Source of the DNA: Bacillota bacterium
Lineage (GTDB): Bacteria > Bacillota > Dehalobacteriia > UBA4068 > UBA4997
DNA length: 64,000 nt
Assembly (NCBI GenBank): GCA_017397935.1
Contig: JAFQHN010000024.1
Location: 62,001-126,000 of the forward strand
Reading direction: 5' to 3'
Part shown: piece by piece, positions 44,932 through 54,212 of the stretch
Layout of the letters: each line of letters opens with the position of its first letter
Numbering within the stretch: position 1 is the stretch's first letter
Notes under the pieces: generated by a model
Databases searched by the model: none
Seen by the model: the letters and a program-made list of their open reading frames with translations, nothing else
Told to the model about the DNA's origin: nothing
Program-made: the position numbers and the translations under genes

Positions 44932-46206
44932 ATGATTAAGCAGTATAATCTGGCAGAAATTGCCGTAGAAGATATTTTGAACCGTGACATTCGCGAGGAA
45001 AAAGGTGTCGAGGATATTGTTGATGAGATTATCGCCAATGTGCGGCAAAACGGTGACGCCGCCCTGATTGCTTACGGCGAGAAGTTTGATAAAGCCAAGC
45101 TGACCGCGCTGGAAGTTACCGAGGCTGAGATGGACGAGGCTTTTGCCGCCATGGACGCCGAGTTTATCAAGACGCTGGAAATGGCCCGTGATAACATCAG
45201 CCGCTTCCACAGTCAGCAGATACAGAAGAATTTTGTGATTACCGAGGAGGGCGGCATTGTACTGGGCCAAAAGTATACTCCGGTGGAGAAAGCCGGCCTT
45301 TATGTGCCCGGCGGTACGGCCAGTTATCCCAGCAGCGTGTTGATGAACGCCATTCCTGCCAAGCTGGCCGGTGTTTCTGAGATTGTGATGACCACGCCCC
45401 CCAACGCCGAGGGTAAAATTGCCCCGGCTATTCTGGCTGCTGCCAAGGTGGCCGGCGTGACCCGCATTTTTAAGGTCGGCGGCGCACAGGCTGTGGCAGC
45501 GCTGGCTTACGGCACCGAATCCATCCCCAAGGTGGATAAAATCGTCGGCCCCGGCAATATTTTTGTGGCCACCGCCAAGCGCAAGGTTTACGGTCTGGTG
45601 GATATTGACATGATTGCCGGCCCCAGCGAGATTTTGGTGCTGGCCGACGGCACCTGCAACCCTGAATATGTGGCCGCAGATATGTTAAGCCAGGCCGAGC
45701 ACGATAAGCTGGCCACCGCCGTGCTTATCACCACCAGCGCTGATTTGGCCGCCGCCGTCAGCGATGAGCTGGAACGCCAGATTCCGCTGCTGCCCAGAGA
45801 AGAAATTGCCCGTACCAGTATTGACACCAACGGTAAAATCATTCTGGCCACCACCATGGCCGATGCCGTAGCCGCTGCCAATTTGATTGCGCCCGAGCAT
45901 TTGGAGGTTTGTGTGGACGAGCCGTTCTCGCTGTTGGATGATATTAAAAACGCCGGTTCCATCTTCCTCGGCAAAAATGTGCCCGAGGCATTGGGTGATT
46001 ATCTGGCCGGCCCCAACCACACCCTGCCCACCAGTGGTACGGCGCGTTTTTCCAGCCCGCTTTCGGTGGATGATTTCGTCAAGAAAAGCAGCTTCATCTA
46101 TTATCCCAAGGCTGCGCTGGCCAAGGTCAGCGACCGTATTGTGGATTTTGCCGAGCGCGAGGGCCTGCACGCCCATGCCCAGAGCGTGGCCGTGCGCTTC
46201 AAATAA
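44932..46206 (+). CDS. hisD: Histidinol dehydrogenase
   Basis: Last two oxidations, L-histidinol to histidine, with NAD and zinc. The 424-residue product has GLYVPGGTASYPSSVLMN, KVGGAQAVAALAYGT, the AGPSEILVLAD loop, LSQAEHDK and GPNHTLPTSGTARF, which hold the catalytic and zinc residues. ATG at 44932 follows AGGGGG; a GTG three bases upstream is the alternative. It lies 34 bp after hisG. Confidence 0.96.
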   Translation: MIKQYNLAEIAVEDILNRDIREEKGVEDIVDEIIANVRQNGDAALIAYGEKFDKAKLTALEVTEAEMDEAFAAMDAEFIKTLEMARDNISRFHSQQIQKNFVITEEGGIVLGQKYTPVEKAGLYVPGGTASYPSSVLMNAIPAKLAGVSEIVMTTPPNAEGKIAPAILAAAKVAGVTRIFKVGGAQAVAALAYGTESIPKVDKIVGPGNIFVATAKRKVYGLVDIDMIAGPSEILVLADGTCNPEYVAADMLSQAEHDKLATAVLITTSADLAAAVSDELERQIPLLPREEIARTSIDTNGKIILATTMADAVAAANLIAPEHLEVCVDEPFSLLDDIKNAGSIFLGKNVPEALGDYLAGPNHTLPTSGTARFSSPLSVDDFVKKSSFIYYPKAALAKVSDRIVDFAEREGLHAHAQSVAVRFK

Positions 46207-46229
46207 ATTATAGCGGAGATTTAATAATT

Positions 46230-46400
46230 ATGGTTGAGGATAAACGCTTTCACCCTGCCGATAATGACGATTTGCCGCCGAAAACGGCTGAGCAACCGCA
46301 GTTTTTGGCAGATGACCGACAGCCGCAGCCTGCCGCAAATTACCTGTTGGATGATGACGGTTGGCCGAGTTTGGACAGCCGCTGCGACAAGTTATACTAA
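46230..46400 (+). CDS. 56-residue unknown protein inside the his operon
   Basis: A short frame between hisD and hisC, ATG to TAA, preceded by CGGAG at about 11 nt. The product starts MVEDKRFHPADNDDLPPKTA, is acidic and rich in Pro, Gln and Asp, and ends with GWPSLDSRCDKLY. It has no membrane segment and probably little fold. It fills the only hisD-hisC gap. I do not recognise a family; a small partner of a His enzyme or a regulatory peptide are both possible. Coding support is moderate. Confidence 0.5.
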   Translation: MVEDKRFHPADNDDLPPKTAEQPQFLADDRQPQPAANYLLDDDGWPSLDSRCDKLY

Positions 46401-46425
46401 ATTATATTAAACAAAATTATATTAA
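46399..46425 (+). repeat. Direct repeat of AAATTATATTAA with 15-bp period before hisC
   Basis: Exact 12-bp copies at 46399-46410 and 46414-46425, starting at the stop codon of the 56-aa ORF. Confidence 0.85.
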
Positions 46426-46444
46426 AAATGTGAGGTCTTGTGCG

Positions 46445-47506
46445 ATGAGCCGATTTTTCACGCCTGCCCTGGCCGCGCTTACGCCCTACACCCCGGGTGA
46501 GCAGCCGCAGAACAGGCAATATATCAAACTGAACACCAATGAGAGCCCGTATCCGCCCTCGCCGCAGGTCTGCCGTCTGCTGGATGAGGAAAAAGCGGAT
46601 GATTTGCGGCTTTACAGCGACCCTTCCGCCGCCGTCCTTTGCAGCGCGATTGCCGATTATTACGGCGTGCAGCCTGCCAATGTTTTTGTGGGCAACGGCT
46701 CTGATGAGGTGCTGGCCTTTGCGTTTCAGGCCTTCGGCAAGGGGCGGCGCATGGCCTTCCCCGATGTTACTTATGCTTTTTACAGCGTGTTTGCGGCGCT
46801 TTTCGGTATAGAAACCCGTGTGGTGCCGCTGGATGAAAATTTGGCCATTGACCCTGCGGATTATTTCCTCCCCGGAGAGCAAGTGGTGCTGGCCAACCCC
46901 AATGCGCTGACCGGCAAGGTCCTGCCGCTGACGGAAATTGAGCGCGTTTTGCAGGCTCATCCCGATGATGTGGTGATTATTGACGAGGCTTATGTGGATT
47001 TCGGCGGTGTCAGCGCGGCCGCCCTGCTGGATAAATATGACAACCTGCTGGTGGTGCAGACCTTTTCCAAAAGCCGTTCCTTGGCCGGTGCCCGTGTCGG
47101 TTTGGCCCTTGGTAATGCCGAGCTGATTGCCGACCTTAACACCATCAAATATTCCTTTAACCCGTACAATGTCAACCGCCTTTCAATGAAGCTGGCGGCG
47201 GCAGCCATCCGTGATACCGAATATTTCAACACCTGCTGCGCCAGGATTATTGCTGACCGTGATTTTACGGCGGCGGGGCTTAGGCAGCTTGGCTTTGATA
47301 TGACTGACAGTATGGCCAACTTCCTGTTTGTGCGCCATCCGCAAATCTCCGGCCGGGATTATTACCTGCGGCTGAAAGAGCAGGGGATTTTGGTGCGTTG
47401 GTTTGATGAGGAGAGAATCCGTGATTTTGTGCGGATAACCGTTGGCAGCCACGATGATATGGCCAAACTGCTGGCGGTGACCGCTGATATTTTACAGGCC
47501 GATTAA
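46445..47506 (+). CDS. hisC: Histidinol-phosphate aminotransferase
   Basis: PLP enzyme converting imidazole-acetol phosphate to histidinol phosphate. The 353-residue class II aminotransferase shows IKLNTNESPYPPSP, VFVGNGSDEVLAFAF, IIDEAYVDF and the PLP-lysine region TFSKSRSLAGARVG. The motif that usually reads NPNNPTG is NPNALTG here, a small deviation. Start at ATG 46445 after GTGAGG; the longer frame from 46361 overlaps the upstream 56-aa ORF. Confidence 0.93.
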   Translation: MSRFFTPALAALTPYTPGEQPQNRQYIKLNTNESPYPPSPQVCRLLDEEKADDLRLYSDPSAAVLCSAIADYYGVQPANVFVGNGSDEVLAFAFQAFGKGRRMAFPDVTYAFYSVFAALFGIETRVVPLDENLAIDPADYFLPGEQVVLANPNALTGKVLPLTEIERVLQAHPDDVVIIDEAYVDFGGVSAAALLDKYDNLLVVQTFSKSRSLAGARVGLALGNAELIADLNTIKYSFNPYNVNRLSMKLAAAAIRDTEYFNTCCARIIADRDFTAAGLRQLGFDMTDSMANFLFVRHPQISGRDYYLRLKEQGILVRWFDEERIRDFVRITVGSHDDMAKLLAVTADILQAD

Positions 47507-47526
47507 CCTGTTTAAGGAGTAATAAG

Positions 47527-48129
47527 ATGACTGAAAATAAATTGAGAACTGCCCAGATCGAGCGCGCCACCAAAGAAACCCAAATCAGGCTGGCCTTGGA
47601 TATTGACGGCAGCGGCTGCGCCCAAATTGCCACCGGCTGCGGTTTTCTGGACCACATGCTGGAGCTTTTTACCGCCCACAGCGGCTTTGATCTGCAAATT
47701 GCCTGCCGGGGCGACGTGCAGGTGGATTATCACCATACCACCGAGGATGTGGCGATTGCGCTGGGGCAGGCTTTGACACAGGCGCTGGGCGAAAAGCGCG
47801 GCATTAACCGTTATGGCCAGCAGCTGCTGCCGATGGACGAAACTCTGGTGCTGGTGGCGCTGGATTTCAGCGGCCGTGCTTATCTTGGCTATGATGTGCA
47901 GCTTTTAAGCACCAAGGTGGGAGATTTTGATACCGAGCTGGCCGAGGAATTTATGCAGGCGCTGTGCCGCAACGCCGGTCTTACCCTGCATATCCGCCAG
48001 ATGTGCGGCCACAACACCCACCATATTATTGAGGCGATATTTAAGGGCGTGGGCCGTGCCATGCGGCAGGCGGTGGCCGTTGATACCCGTTTCGCTGAGC
48101 GTATTCCCTCTACCAAAGGGGTGATTTAA
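47527..48129 (+). CDS. hisB: Imidazoleglycerol-phosphate dehydratase
   Basis: Mn-dependent dehydration of imidazoleglycerol phosphate. The 200-residue product is the single-domain form without a fused phosphatase. Metal motifs GFLDHMLELFTAHSG, DYHHTTEDVAI, GHNTHHIIEAIFK are all present. SD AAGGAG precedes the ATG. hisH starts directly after its stop. Confidence 0.96.
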   Translation: MTENKLRTAQIERATKETQIRLALDIDGSGCAQIATGCGFLDHMLELFTAHSGFDLQIACRGDVQVDYHHTTEDVAIALGQALTQALGEKRGINRYGQQLLPMDETLVLVALDFSGRAYLGYDVQLLSTKVGDFDTELAEEFMQALCRNAGLTLHIRQMCGHNTHHIIEAIFKGVGRAMRQAVAVDTRFAERIPSTKGVI

Positions 48130-48741
48130 GTGATTGCGGTTATTGATTACGGTGTTGGCAATCTGTTCTCACTCTCGTCGTCGCTGGCTTATCTCGGTCT
48201 GGATAACATGGTGACCTCTCGTGCCGAGGATTTGCAGGCGGCCGACCGTTTGATTTTGCCGGGTGTGGGCGCTTTTGGTGATGCGGCGGCCAAGCTGCGT
48301 GAAAGCGGCCTGTTTGAGGTTGTTAAACAGCAGGCGGCGGCCGGTAAGCCGCTGCTGGGTATTTGTCTGGGTATGCAGCTGCTGTTTGAGAAAAGCACCG
48401 AGTACGGTGAGCATGAGGGGTTGGGGCTTATCCCCGGCACGGTAGAGGCGCTGCGCCCCGATTTGGCTGACCAAAGCTTAAAGGTGCCGCACATCGGTTG
48501 GAACAGCCTGCAAATTATCAAGGATGACCCGCTGTTTCGCTACATTCAGCCGGGCGATTATGTTTATTATGTGCATAGCTTTTATGCCAAAAACTGTGCG
48601 GCCAACACGCTGGCCGTTTCCGATTACAGTATTCCGGTAACAGGCGTGGTGCGGGCCGCCTCAGTCTACGGCACTCAGTTTCATCCCGAAAAAAGCGGCG
48701 AGGTGGGGCTTAATTTGTTGAAGGCCTTTGCCGAACTTTAA
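48130..48741 (+). CDS. hisH: Imidazole glycerol phosphate synthase, glutaminase subunit
   Basis: Class I glutamine amidotransferase that feeds ammonia to HisF. The 203-residue product has DYGVGNLFSLSSSL, the nucleophile elbow GICLGMQLLFEKS and the catalytic His/Glu in GTQFHPEKSG. The start is a GTG immediately after the hisB stop; the end of hisB (AAAGGGG) provides the SD. Confidence 0.95.
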   Translation: MIAVIDYGVGNLFSLSSSLAYLGLDNMVTSRAEDLQAADRLILPGVGAFGDAAAKLRESGLFEVVKQQAAAGKPLLGICLGMQLLFEKSTEYGEHEGLGLIPGTVEALRPDLADQSLKVPHIGWNSLQIIKDDPLFRYIQPGDYVYYVHSFYAKNCAANTLAVSDYSIPVTGVVRAASVYGTQFHPEKSGEVGLNLLKAFAEL

Positions 48742-48773
48742 GCGATTTATTAAAAACAACAGAGGTATTTGAT

Positions 48774-49490
48774 ATGGAAATTTTTCCGGCGATAGATTTG
48801 TCCGGCGGCAAGGTTGTCCGCCTTACCAAAGGTGATTATCAGCAGATGACGGTTTACGATACCGAGCCGCTGGCGGCAGCGCTTAAATTTCAACAGACGG
48901 GCGCCAAATTTTTGCATGTGGTGGATTTGGATGGCGCCAAGGACGGCACTACCGCTAATTTTGAAGCGGTACGCCAAATTGTCGAAGGCACCGAACTGTT
49001 TGTGGAGGTTGGCGGCGGCATCCGTGATGAGGAGCGCATCAAGAAGTACCTGGATTTGGGTGTCGGCCGTGTGATTCTGGGCACGGTGGCAGTCAAAAAT
49101 TTTGCTTTTGTGCAGGAGATGGCCGCCAAATACGGCGAGAAAATTGTGGTGGGCGTCGATGCCAAGGACGGCTTGGTGGCTGTTTCCGGCTGGTTGGAGG
49201 CGACTGAGCTGGAAACCGAGGACTTTTGCCGCAAATTAAGTGAGGCCGGTGTTAAAACCGTTATCGTGACGGATATTGACAAGGACGGTACACTTGGCGG
49301 CACCAATTTGCAGCTTTATCAGCGCCTGGTGCAGATACCGGGCCTTGCGGTGGTGGCCAGCGGCGGCGTAACCTTTGCCGATGAAATCAACCGTCTGGCC
49401 GAGATTGGCGTGGCCGGTGTTATCGTCGGCAAGGCGCTTTACAGCGGGCGGCTGGATTTGGCGGATTGCCTGCAACGGGCCAAGCAGTAA
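48774..49490 (+). CDS. hisA: ProFAR isomerase
   Basis: TIM-barrel sugar isomerase acting before HisF. The 238-residue product begins MEIFPAIDLSGGKVVRL, has the N-terminal Asp of IDLSGG and, in the second half-barrel, VTDIDKDGTLGG with the second catalytic Asp, plus VVASGGVTFADEI. Standard length. It precedes its paralogue hisF by 23 bp. Confidence 0.95.
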   Translation: MEIFPAIDLSGGKVVRLTKGDYQQMTVYDTEPLAAALKFQQTGAKFLHVVDLDGAKDGTTANFEAVRQIVEGTELFVEVGGGIRDEERIKKYLDLGVGRVILGTVAVKNFAFVQEMAAKYGEKIVVGVDAKDGLVAVSGWLEATELETEDFCRKLSEAGVKTVIVTDIDKDGTLGGTNLQLYQRLVQIPGLAVVASGGVTFADEINRLAEIGVAGVIVGKALYSGRLDLADCLQRAKQ

Positions 49491-49513
49491 GCATAATATA
49501 AGGAGTAAAAACC

Positions 49514-50269
49514 GTGATAACCAAAAGAATTGTGCCTTGCCTGGATATTCGTGACGGCAGGGTGGTAAAGGGGCTTAACTTTCAGGGTGTGCAGGATGTT
49601 GCCGACCCGGTGGAGCTGGCCCGTTTTTATAACAGGGCAGGTGCCGATGAGCTGGTCTTTTATGACATCACCGCCAGCGTGGAGGGGCGGGGGCTTTTTG
49701 TGGATATTCTGCGGCGGGTGGCGGCCGAGGTGTTTATTCCACTGACGGTGGGCGGCGGTATCCGCACGCTGGCTGATTTTGACCGCGTACTGAAATGCGG
49801 TGCCGATAAGGTCAGCGTTAACAGCGGCGCCATTACCAACCCCGATTTGATTGCCGAGGCGGCGCAGAAATACGGCAACCAATGCGTTGTATTAAGCATG
49901 GATGTGAAGCGTGTGGACGGCAGTTTTCATCTTTTTGCCAAGGGTGGCCGCGAGGATACCGGCATTGATGCGCTGGAATGGGCGGAATTTGGCGTAAAAA
50001 GCGGCGCCGGAGAGCTGGTGGTCAACAGCATTGACACCGACGGCGTAAAGGGCGGCTTTGATTTGGAGATGTTGGATGCGGTGGCGGTGCGCGTTGATGT
50101 TCCGATTATTGCCAGCGGCGGTGCGGGAAACATGGAGCATTTTGTCGAACTGTTCCGTCATCCTGCGGTGGATGCCGGTTTGGCGGCCTCAATTTTCCAC
50201 CACAAACAGGTGCTGATACCTGATTTGAAGCGTTATTTGCGTGAGAACGGTATCGAAATGCGACTGTGA
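49514..50269 (+). CDS. hisF: Imidazole glycerol phosphate synthase, cyclase subunit
   Basis: TIM-barrel cyclase that works with HisH. The 251-residue product shows CLDIRDGRVVKGLNF, LTVGGGIRTLADFDRVL, SIDTDGVKGGFDLEML and IASGGAGNMEHF. The start is a GTG after AAGGAG. About 100 bp without a gene follows before hisIE. Confidence 0.96.
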   Translation: MITKRIVPCLDIRDGRVVKGLNFQGVQDVADPVELARFYNRAGADELVFYDITASVEGRGLFVDILRRVAAEVFIPLTVGGGIRTLADFDRVLKCGADKVSVNSGAITNPDLIAEAAQKYGNQCVVLSMDVKRVDGSFHLFAKGGREDTGIDALEWAEFGVKSGAGELVVNSIDTDGVKGGFDLEMLDAVAVRVDVPIIASGGAGNMEHFVELFRHPAVDAGLAASIFHHKQVLIPDLKRYLRENGIEMRL

Positions 50270-50371
50270 TAATAGTTAAAATTTTGAGTATAAAATTGTC
50301 GAAAATCCGCAAATGTTTACGCGAGTATGAGCGTTTGGTTGACAATCAACAACTATATAAGGAGAGAAATT

Positions 50372-51019
50372 ATGGCTTTGAAGTTTGATGAAAACGGCTT
50401 GATTCCCGCCATCGTGCAGGATTATCAAACGGGTCAGGTATTGACGCTGGCTTATATGAATGAGGAAAGTCTGGCCATCAGTCTGGCCGAAAAGCGCACC
50501 TGTTTTTGGTCGCGCAGCCGCCAGCAGCTTTGGCGCAAAGGCGAGGAAAGCGGTAATGTGCAGCATATCGTCAGCATTACGGCAGACTGTGATGAGGATG
50601 CCCTGCTGGTTAAGGTGACCAAGGAGGGTCCTGCCTGCCATACCGGACGGGAAAGCTGCTTCCACAACCCTGTTTATCTTGATGATGCCGTGCAGAAGTT
50701 TACCAATCAATTTACTTATCAGGGGCTTTATGATTTGCTGCTGGGCCGCAAAAATCAGCCGCAGGAGGGCAGCTATACCTCATACCTGTTTGATAAGGGC
50801 CTGGATAAGATTTTGAAGAAGGTGGGCGAGGAGTCTACCGAGGTTATTATTGCCGCCAAGGCCGAGGACCGTGCCGAAACTGTTTATGAGGTGGCCGATT
50901 TGTGTTATCATGTGCTGGTGCTGCTGGTCCACGCCGGTATCCCGTTGGAGGAAATTACCGCCGAACTCAGCCGCCGTCATATCATCGACCACAAAGTAAA
51001 GCAGGAGAAGATGCAGTAA
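50372..51019 (+). CDS. hisI: Bifunctional phosphoribosyl-AMP cyclohydrolase / phosphoribosyl-ATP pyrophosphatase
   Basis: Second and third steps of histidine synthesis. The 215-residue product is a HisI-HisE fusion: residues 1-115 hold the cyclohydrolase with zinc Cys motifs ([23 protein letters not shown]), and residues 120-215 hold the all-helical pyrophosphatase ([29 protein letters not shown]). Start at ATG 50372 after AAGGAGAG. Its TAA overlaps the ATG of the next gene by one base. Confidence 0.95.
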   Translation: MALKFDENGLIPAIVQDYQTGQVLTLAYMNEESLAISLAEKRTCFWSRSRQQLWRKGEESGNVQHIVSITADCDEDALLVKVTKEGPACHTGRESCFHNPVYLDDAVQKFTNQFTYQGLYDLLLGRKNQPQEGSYTSYLFDKGLDKILKKVGEESTEVIIAAKAEDRAETVYEVADLCYHVLVLLVHAGIPLEEITAELSRRHIIDHKVKQEKMQ

Positions 51020-51858
51020 TGGCCGCCCGCAGATTAAGCAACGGGCATACACACACCAGCTTCTGCGACGGACAAAACACCCCGGCGGAGATGGCGGCCG
51101 GGGCGTATGCGCTGGGTTTCGGGGCGCTGGGGTTCTCCGGCCACAGCTTTTGCCCTGCCGACGGCTTTGGTATGCAGGATGAAACATTGGCCGCATATCG
51201 GGCCGAGGTAAAGAAATTGCAGGCCGAATATGCGGATAAGATGCTGATTTATCTGGGGTTGGAGCTGGACAGCCTGAGTACCCCCGTGAATGCCGCCGAC
51301 TATGATTATATCATCGGCAGCGTGCATAACATATCCACACCGGCCGCAAGGATTTGCTGCACCGACCTTTCCCCCGAGGAAACTGCCCGGGCGGTGGCCG
51401 AGTTTGGTGGTGACGGCTTGGCTTATGCGGCGGCTTACTTTGCGGCGGTGGATGAGATGCTGAATATCCGTGAGGATTTGGTGGACATTGTGGGCCACTT
51501 TGATTTGGTGTGCAAATTTAATGCCGACGGGCGATTTTTCGATGAGCAGAACGCGGCATATAAAAAGGCGGCCGCGCAGGTTTTGCAGCGGCACGCCCGT
51601 AAATTTGTTTTTGAAATCAACACCGGTGGGATGAGCCGCGGTTATCTTGACCGCCCATACCCTGATTATTGGTTGTGGGAGATTTGGCGTGATGCCGGTA
51701 CTCCGGTTGTTATCAGCAGCGATGCACATTTGGCAGCGGCATTGGATTTTCAGCTCTCCCGGATGACTGAAAAGGCGCGGAATTTTGGCCTGAATGTGAT
51801 TGATATTGCCGATGTCTGTGCGGCGCGCGGTAATATCCGTCAGTTGTTCAGCAGGTAA
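51019..51858 (+). CDS. hisK: PHP-family histidinol-phosphatase
   Basis: Removes phosphate from histidinol phosphate. The 279-residue product belongs to the PHP superfamily: NGHTHTSFCDG holds the first metal ligands, then GFSGHSF, GLELDSL, VGHFDLVCKF and ISSDAHLAAAL. It is translationally coupled to hisIE (TAATG). It completes the pathway, since hisB lacks a phosphatase domain. Its last 19 bp overlap the end of tspO on the other strand. Confidence 0.9.
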   Translation: MAARRLSNGHTHTSFCDGQNTPAEMAAGAYALGFGALGFSGHSFCPADGFGMQDETLAAYRAEVKKLQAEYADKMLIYLGLELDSLSTPVNAADYDYIIGSVHNISTPAARICCTDLSPEETARAVAEFGGDGLAYAAAYFAAVDEMLNIREDLVDIVGHFDLVCKFNADGRFFDEQNAAYKKAAAQVLQRHARKFVFEINTGGMSRGYLDRPYPDYWLWEIWRDAGTPVVISSDAHLAAALDFQLSRMTEKARNFGLNVIDIADVCAARGNIRQLFSR

Positions 51859-52313
51859 ATGCCCAGATTCAGGTAGGCGGCAAAGCAGCACCACAGCAGA
51901 TACGGCAGCATCAACCAGCCTGCCGCGGGGCTTATGCGCCCAAAGGCCTGTTTGGTAAACCAGACCAGAATAATCAGCAGCAGCAGCCAGAAGAAGGCGA
52001 ACAGCCGCCATTGAAGGTTGAAAAAGGCTATCGGCCAGAGGAAATTGACCACCAGCTGCACCGCATACAGGACCAAGGCCCGGCGACTTTCCGGCGTATG
52101 CTTGCGCCAGACCAACCAGCTGGCCACGCCCATCAGCAGATAAAGAATACCCCAGACGATGGGAAACAGCAGGGGCGGTGGGGCCAGGGGCGGCTGTATC
52201 AGCTGCGTGTACTGTGCCCTCGTAAACGGGCCGCTGATGAAGCCGGCCAGCGCACCCACGGCCTCGGGGATAAGTATGGCGATAAGCAGACTCTTCCATG
52301 ATGATTTTGGCAT
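51840..52313 (-). CDS. TspO/MBR family membrane protein
   Basis: A 157-residue protein with five hydrophobic segments and the tryptophan-rich pattern of the TspO/benzodiazepine-receptor family (PPLAPPPLLFPIVWGILYLLMGVASWLVW, then NFLWPIAFF and YLLWCCFAAYLNLGIY; shown as short parts of one region). Such proteins bind porphyrins and cholesterol-like ligands; the role in Bacillota is unclear. ATG at 52313 follows AGAGGTG. It overlaps hisK tail to tail, so no terminator can separate them. Confidence 0.9.
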   Translation of the reverse strand: MPKSSWKSLLIAILIPEAVGALAGFISGPFTRAQYTQLIQPPLAPPPLLFPIVWGILYLLMGVASWLVWRKHTPESRRALVLYAVQLVVNFLWPIAFFNLQWRLFAFFWLLLLIILVWFTKQAFGRISPAAGWLMLPYLLWCCFAAYLNLGIYLLNN

Positions 52314-52389
52314 ATATTGCACCTCTTTTTGTACCTCTAAGGATGAGTTTATCTGACACTAATTATATACAAATTATGGCAAAATATAC

Positions 52390-52417
52390 CGGCGGCGCAG
52401 GCTGCCGTTTTTTTGTG
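52390..52417 (+). terminator. Terminator downstream of the his operon, beyond tspO
   Basis: A 7-bp stem (CGGCGGC / GCTGCCG) with a GCAG loop is followed by T7. It is the first plus-strand terminator after hisK and lies past the whole tspO gene. Confidence 0.65.
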
Positions 52418-52439
52418 CGTTTTTTTGCGATTGTCCTGA

Positions 52440-52454
52440 TATTTGCGGCAAATA
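52440..52454. promoter_or_regulatory. Perfect 15-bp dyad, operator-like
   Basis: TATTTGC-G-GCAAATA, 7 bp either side of a central G, with a further TATTTGC half-site at 52474. It lies about 185 bp upstream of ftsE. Confidence 0.45.
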
Positions 52455-52636
52455 ACACCGAATATTTTGTGGGTATTTGCAGGGAAGCAAGGTCTTTTGT
52501 CGAATAAAATAATATCTGTGTTAATGTGTAGTTATTTATGTAAAAAGTTGGTTTTGAGAAGTTGTTGATATTGTTGTGTGAAAATTGGCATGAGAGCAGA
52601 GAAATTAAAGTTTAGGGATGAAATGGGGATTGTTTG

Positions 52637-53314
52637 ATGATTGATATGTCGAATGTCTATAAGACATACGAGGGCGGCAGTTTGGCCCTTAAAGATATTA
52701 ACCTGCACATTGATAACGGTGAATTTGTGTATCTTACCGGGCAGAGCGGCGCCGGCAAAAGTACGCTGATCAAGCTGTTGTTCCGTGAGGTTTTACCGGA
52801 TTCGGGGCAGATTTTTATTGCCGGGCGCAGTATTATCCGCCTGAACAATAAGGAGACCGTAAAACTGCGCCGTAATACCGGCGTGGTTTTTCAGGATTTT
52901 CGTCTGATGGAAAACAAAACGGTGTTTGAGAATGTGGCCTTTGCCTTGAAGGTGTTGGAGTACCCGTGGAGTGAGGTTAAGGAGATCGTACCGCAGGTTT
53001 TGCAGCGTTTGAAGATTGCCGATAAGGCCGATGCGTTTCCCCGCCAGCTTTCCGGCGGTGAGCAGCAGCGGGTGGCTTTTGCGCGTGCAGTTATCAACAA
53101 CCCGCCGATTATTTTGGCCGATGAGCCGACCGGTAACCTTGACCCTGATACCTCGGACGAGCTGATGAAACTGTTCCAGGAGTTTAATGATGAGGGCGCA
53201 ACGGTGATTATGGCCACGCATGACAAGCGCATTGTCAACGAAACACGCAAACGGGTGATTGCCCTGCGTAAAGGCGAGATTATTGGCGATAAAGTTGGGG
53301 GGTGGCTGCTGTGA
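52637..53314 (+). CDS. ftsE: Cell-division ATP-binding protein FtsE
   Basis: ATPase of the FtsEX complex, which controls peptidoglycan hydrolases at the septum or side wall instead of transporting a solute. The 225-residue product has Walker [10 protein letters not shown], signature [14 protein letters not shown] and Walker [17 protein letters not shown] at 52637 follows GGGG. Its stop overlaps the ftsX start (GTGA). Confidence 0.95.
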   Translation: MIDMSNVYKTYEGGSLALKDINLHIDNGEFVYLTGQSGAGKSTLIKLLFREVLPDSGQIFIAGRSIIRLNNKETVKLRRNTGVVFQDFRLMENKTVFENVAFALKVLEYPWSEVKEIVPQVLQRLKIADKADAFPRQLSGGEQQRVAFARAVINNPPIILADEPTGNLDPDTSDELMKLFQEFNDEGATVIMATHDKRIVNETRKRVIALRKGEIIGDKVGGWLL

Positions 53315-54195
53315 AGCTTTCCAGCTGGCGTTATATTCTGCCCGAGCCGTTTATTTCCTTGCGGCGTAATGTGGGCATGACGATTGCCGCCGTGATGACG
53401 GTGGTGCTGACCTTGTATTTATGCGGTGTTTTTGCGCTGCTGGTGTCAAACATTAACCAAAATGCCGACGTTTTGGAGAGTGCGGTGGAGGTTAAGGTAT
53501 TTATTGAGGACGGCATTAACCAGGAGCAGATGGATACGCTGTCGGCTGCGGTTAAGGGGCTGCCCGGTGTGGCCTCGGTGCAGTATGTCAGCCGGACCAA
53601 GGGTTTGGAGCAGATGTCTGAAAAATTCGGTTCCAGCGAGGAAATTCTGGCCGCCATTGATACCAACCCGCTGCCAAACTCCTATACCGTGAAGGCGGAA
53701 TCCCCTGAGCAGGTGCTTTCCATCGTCGATGCGGTGTCTAAGCTGGAAAACGTACAGGCGGTGCGTTATGGCCAGGGCTCGATTGAGAAGATGTTTTCTT
53801 TTATGAACTGGGTACGCTCTCTGGGCACCGGTTTGATGGTGCTGCTGGGCTTTTCGGCGGTAATTTTGATTTCAATGAATATCCGTCTTTCGGTTGAGGC
53901 CCGCAAGGAGGAAATTCAGGTGATGAAATATGTGGGCGCCAGCAATGCGTTTATTATCTGGCCGTTCATTTTGGAGGGTATGCTGCTGGGTGTACTGGGC
54001 GGCGGTGTGGCCTGCATACTGGTGTTGGTTTCTTACCGTGCGATGTTGGATCTGCTGCTGAGCAGCCTGACTTTCCTGAGTTTTGTCAGCTTTGGGCAGG
54101 TGGTGCTGCCGGCCATCGGCGGTATGCTGCTGTTTGGCTTGCTGCTGGGTGCGGCAGGCTCGGCCATTGCCGTGCATAAACACGTTAATGTGTGA
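53311..54195 (+). CDS. ftsX: Cell-division protein FtsX
   Basis: Membrane partner of FtsE, 294 residues, with four transmembrane segments. A large extracellular loop between segments 1 and 2 (about residues 50-165) is the part that contacts hydrolase activators. N-terminal landmark: [21 protein letters not shown]-terminal: [17 protein letters not shown]. Start is the GTG at 53311 overlapping the ftsE stop, about 8 nt after a G-rich SD. The next gene encodes its probable extracellular partner. Confidence 0.94.
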   Translation: MKLSSWRYILPEPFISLRRNVGMTIAAVMTVVLTLYLCGVFALLVSNINQNADVLESAVEVKVFIEDGINQEQMDTLSAAVKGLPGVASVQYVSRTKGLEQMSEKFGSSEEILAAIDTNPLPNSYTVKAESPEQVLSIVDAVSKLENVQAVRYGQGSIEKMFSFMNWVRSLGTGLMVLLGFSAVILISMNIRLSVEARKEEIQVMKYVGASNAFIIWPFILEGMLLGVLGGGVACILVLVSYRAMLDLLLSSLTFLSFVSFGQVVLPAIGGMLLFGLLLGAAGSAIAVHKHVNV

Positions 54196-54212
54196 TTTTG
54201 GAGGGCGGCATT

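Larger units (their letters stand above)
52314..52636. other. Non-coding region between tspO and ftsE
   Basis: Contains the his-operon terminator (52390-52417), a perfect 15-bp dyad (52440-52454) and a repeat half-site TATTTGC at 52474. No gene is convincing; the 69-codon plus frame across it has no SD and low-complexity composition. Confidence 0.5.

Noticed and set aside
50296-52504. TTGTCGAA sequences at 50296 and 52497, the Spo0A box consensus
   Set aside because: An 8-mer is expected about twice in 64 kb on two strands, and another copy lies inside hisA. No support for function.
52298-52507. 69-codon plus-strand ORF between tspO and ftsE
   Set aside because: No SD, overlaps the terminator and the dyad, and the product has no sensible composition.
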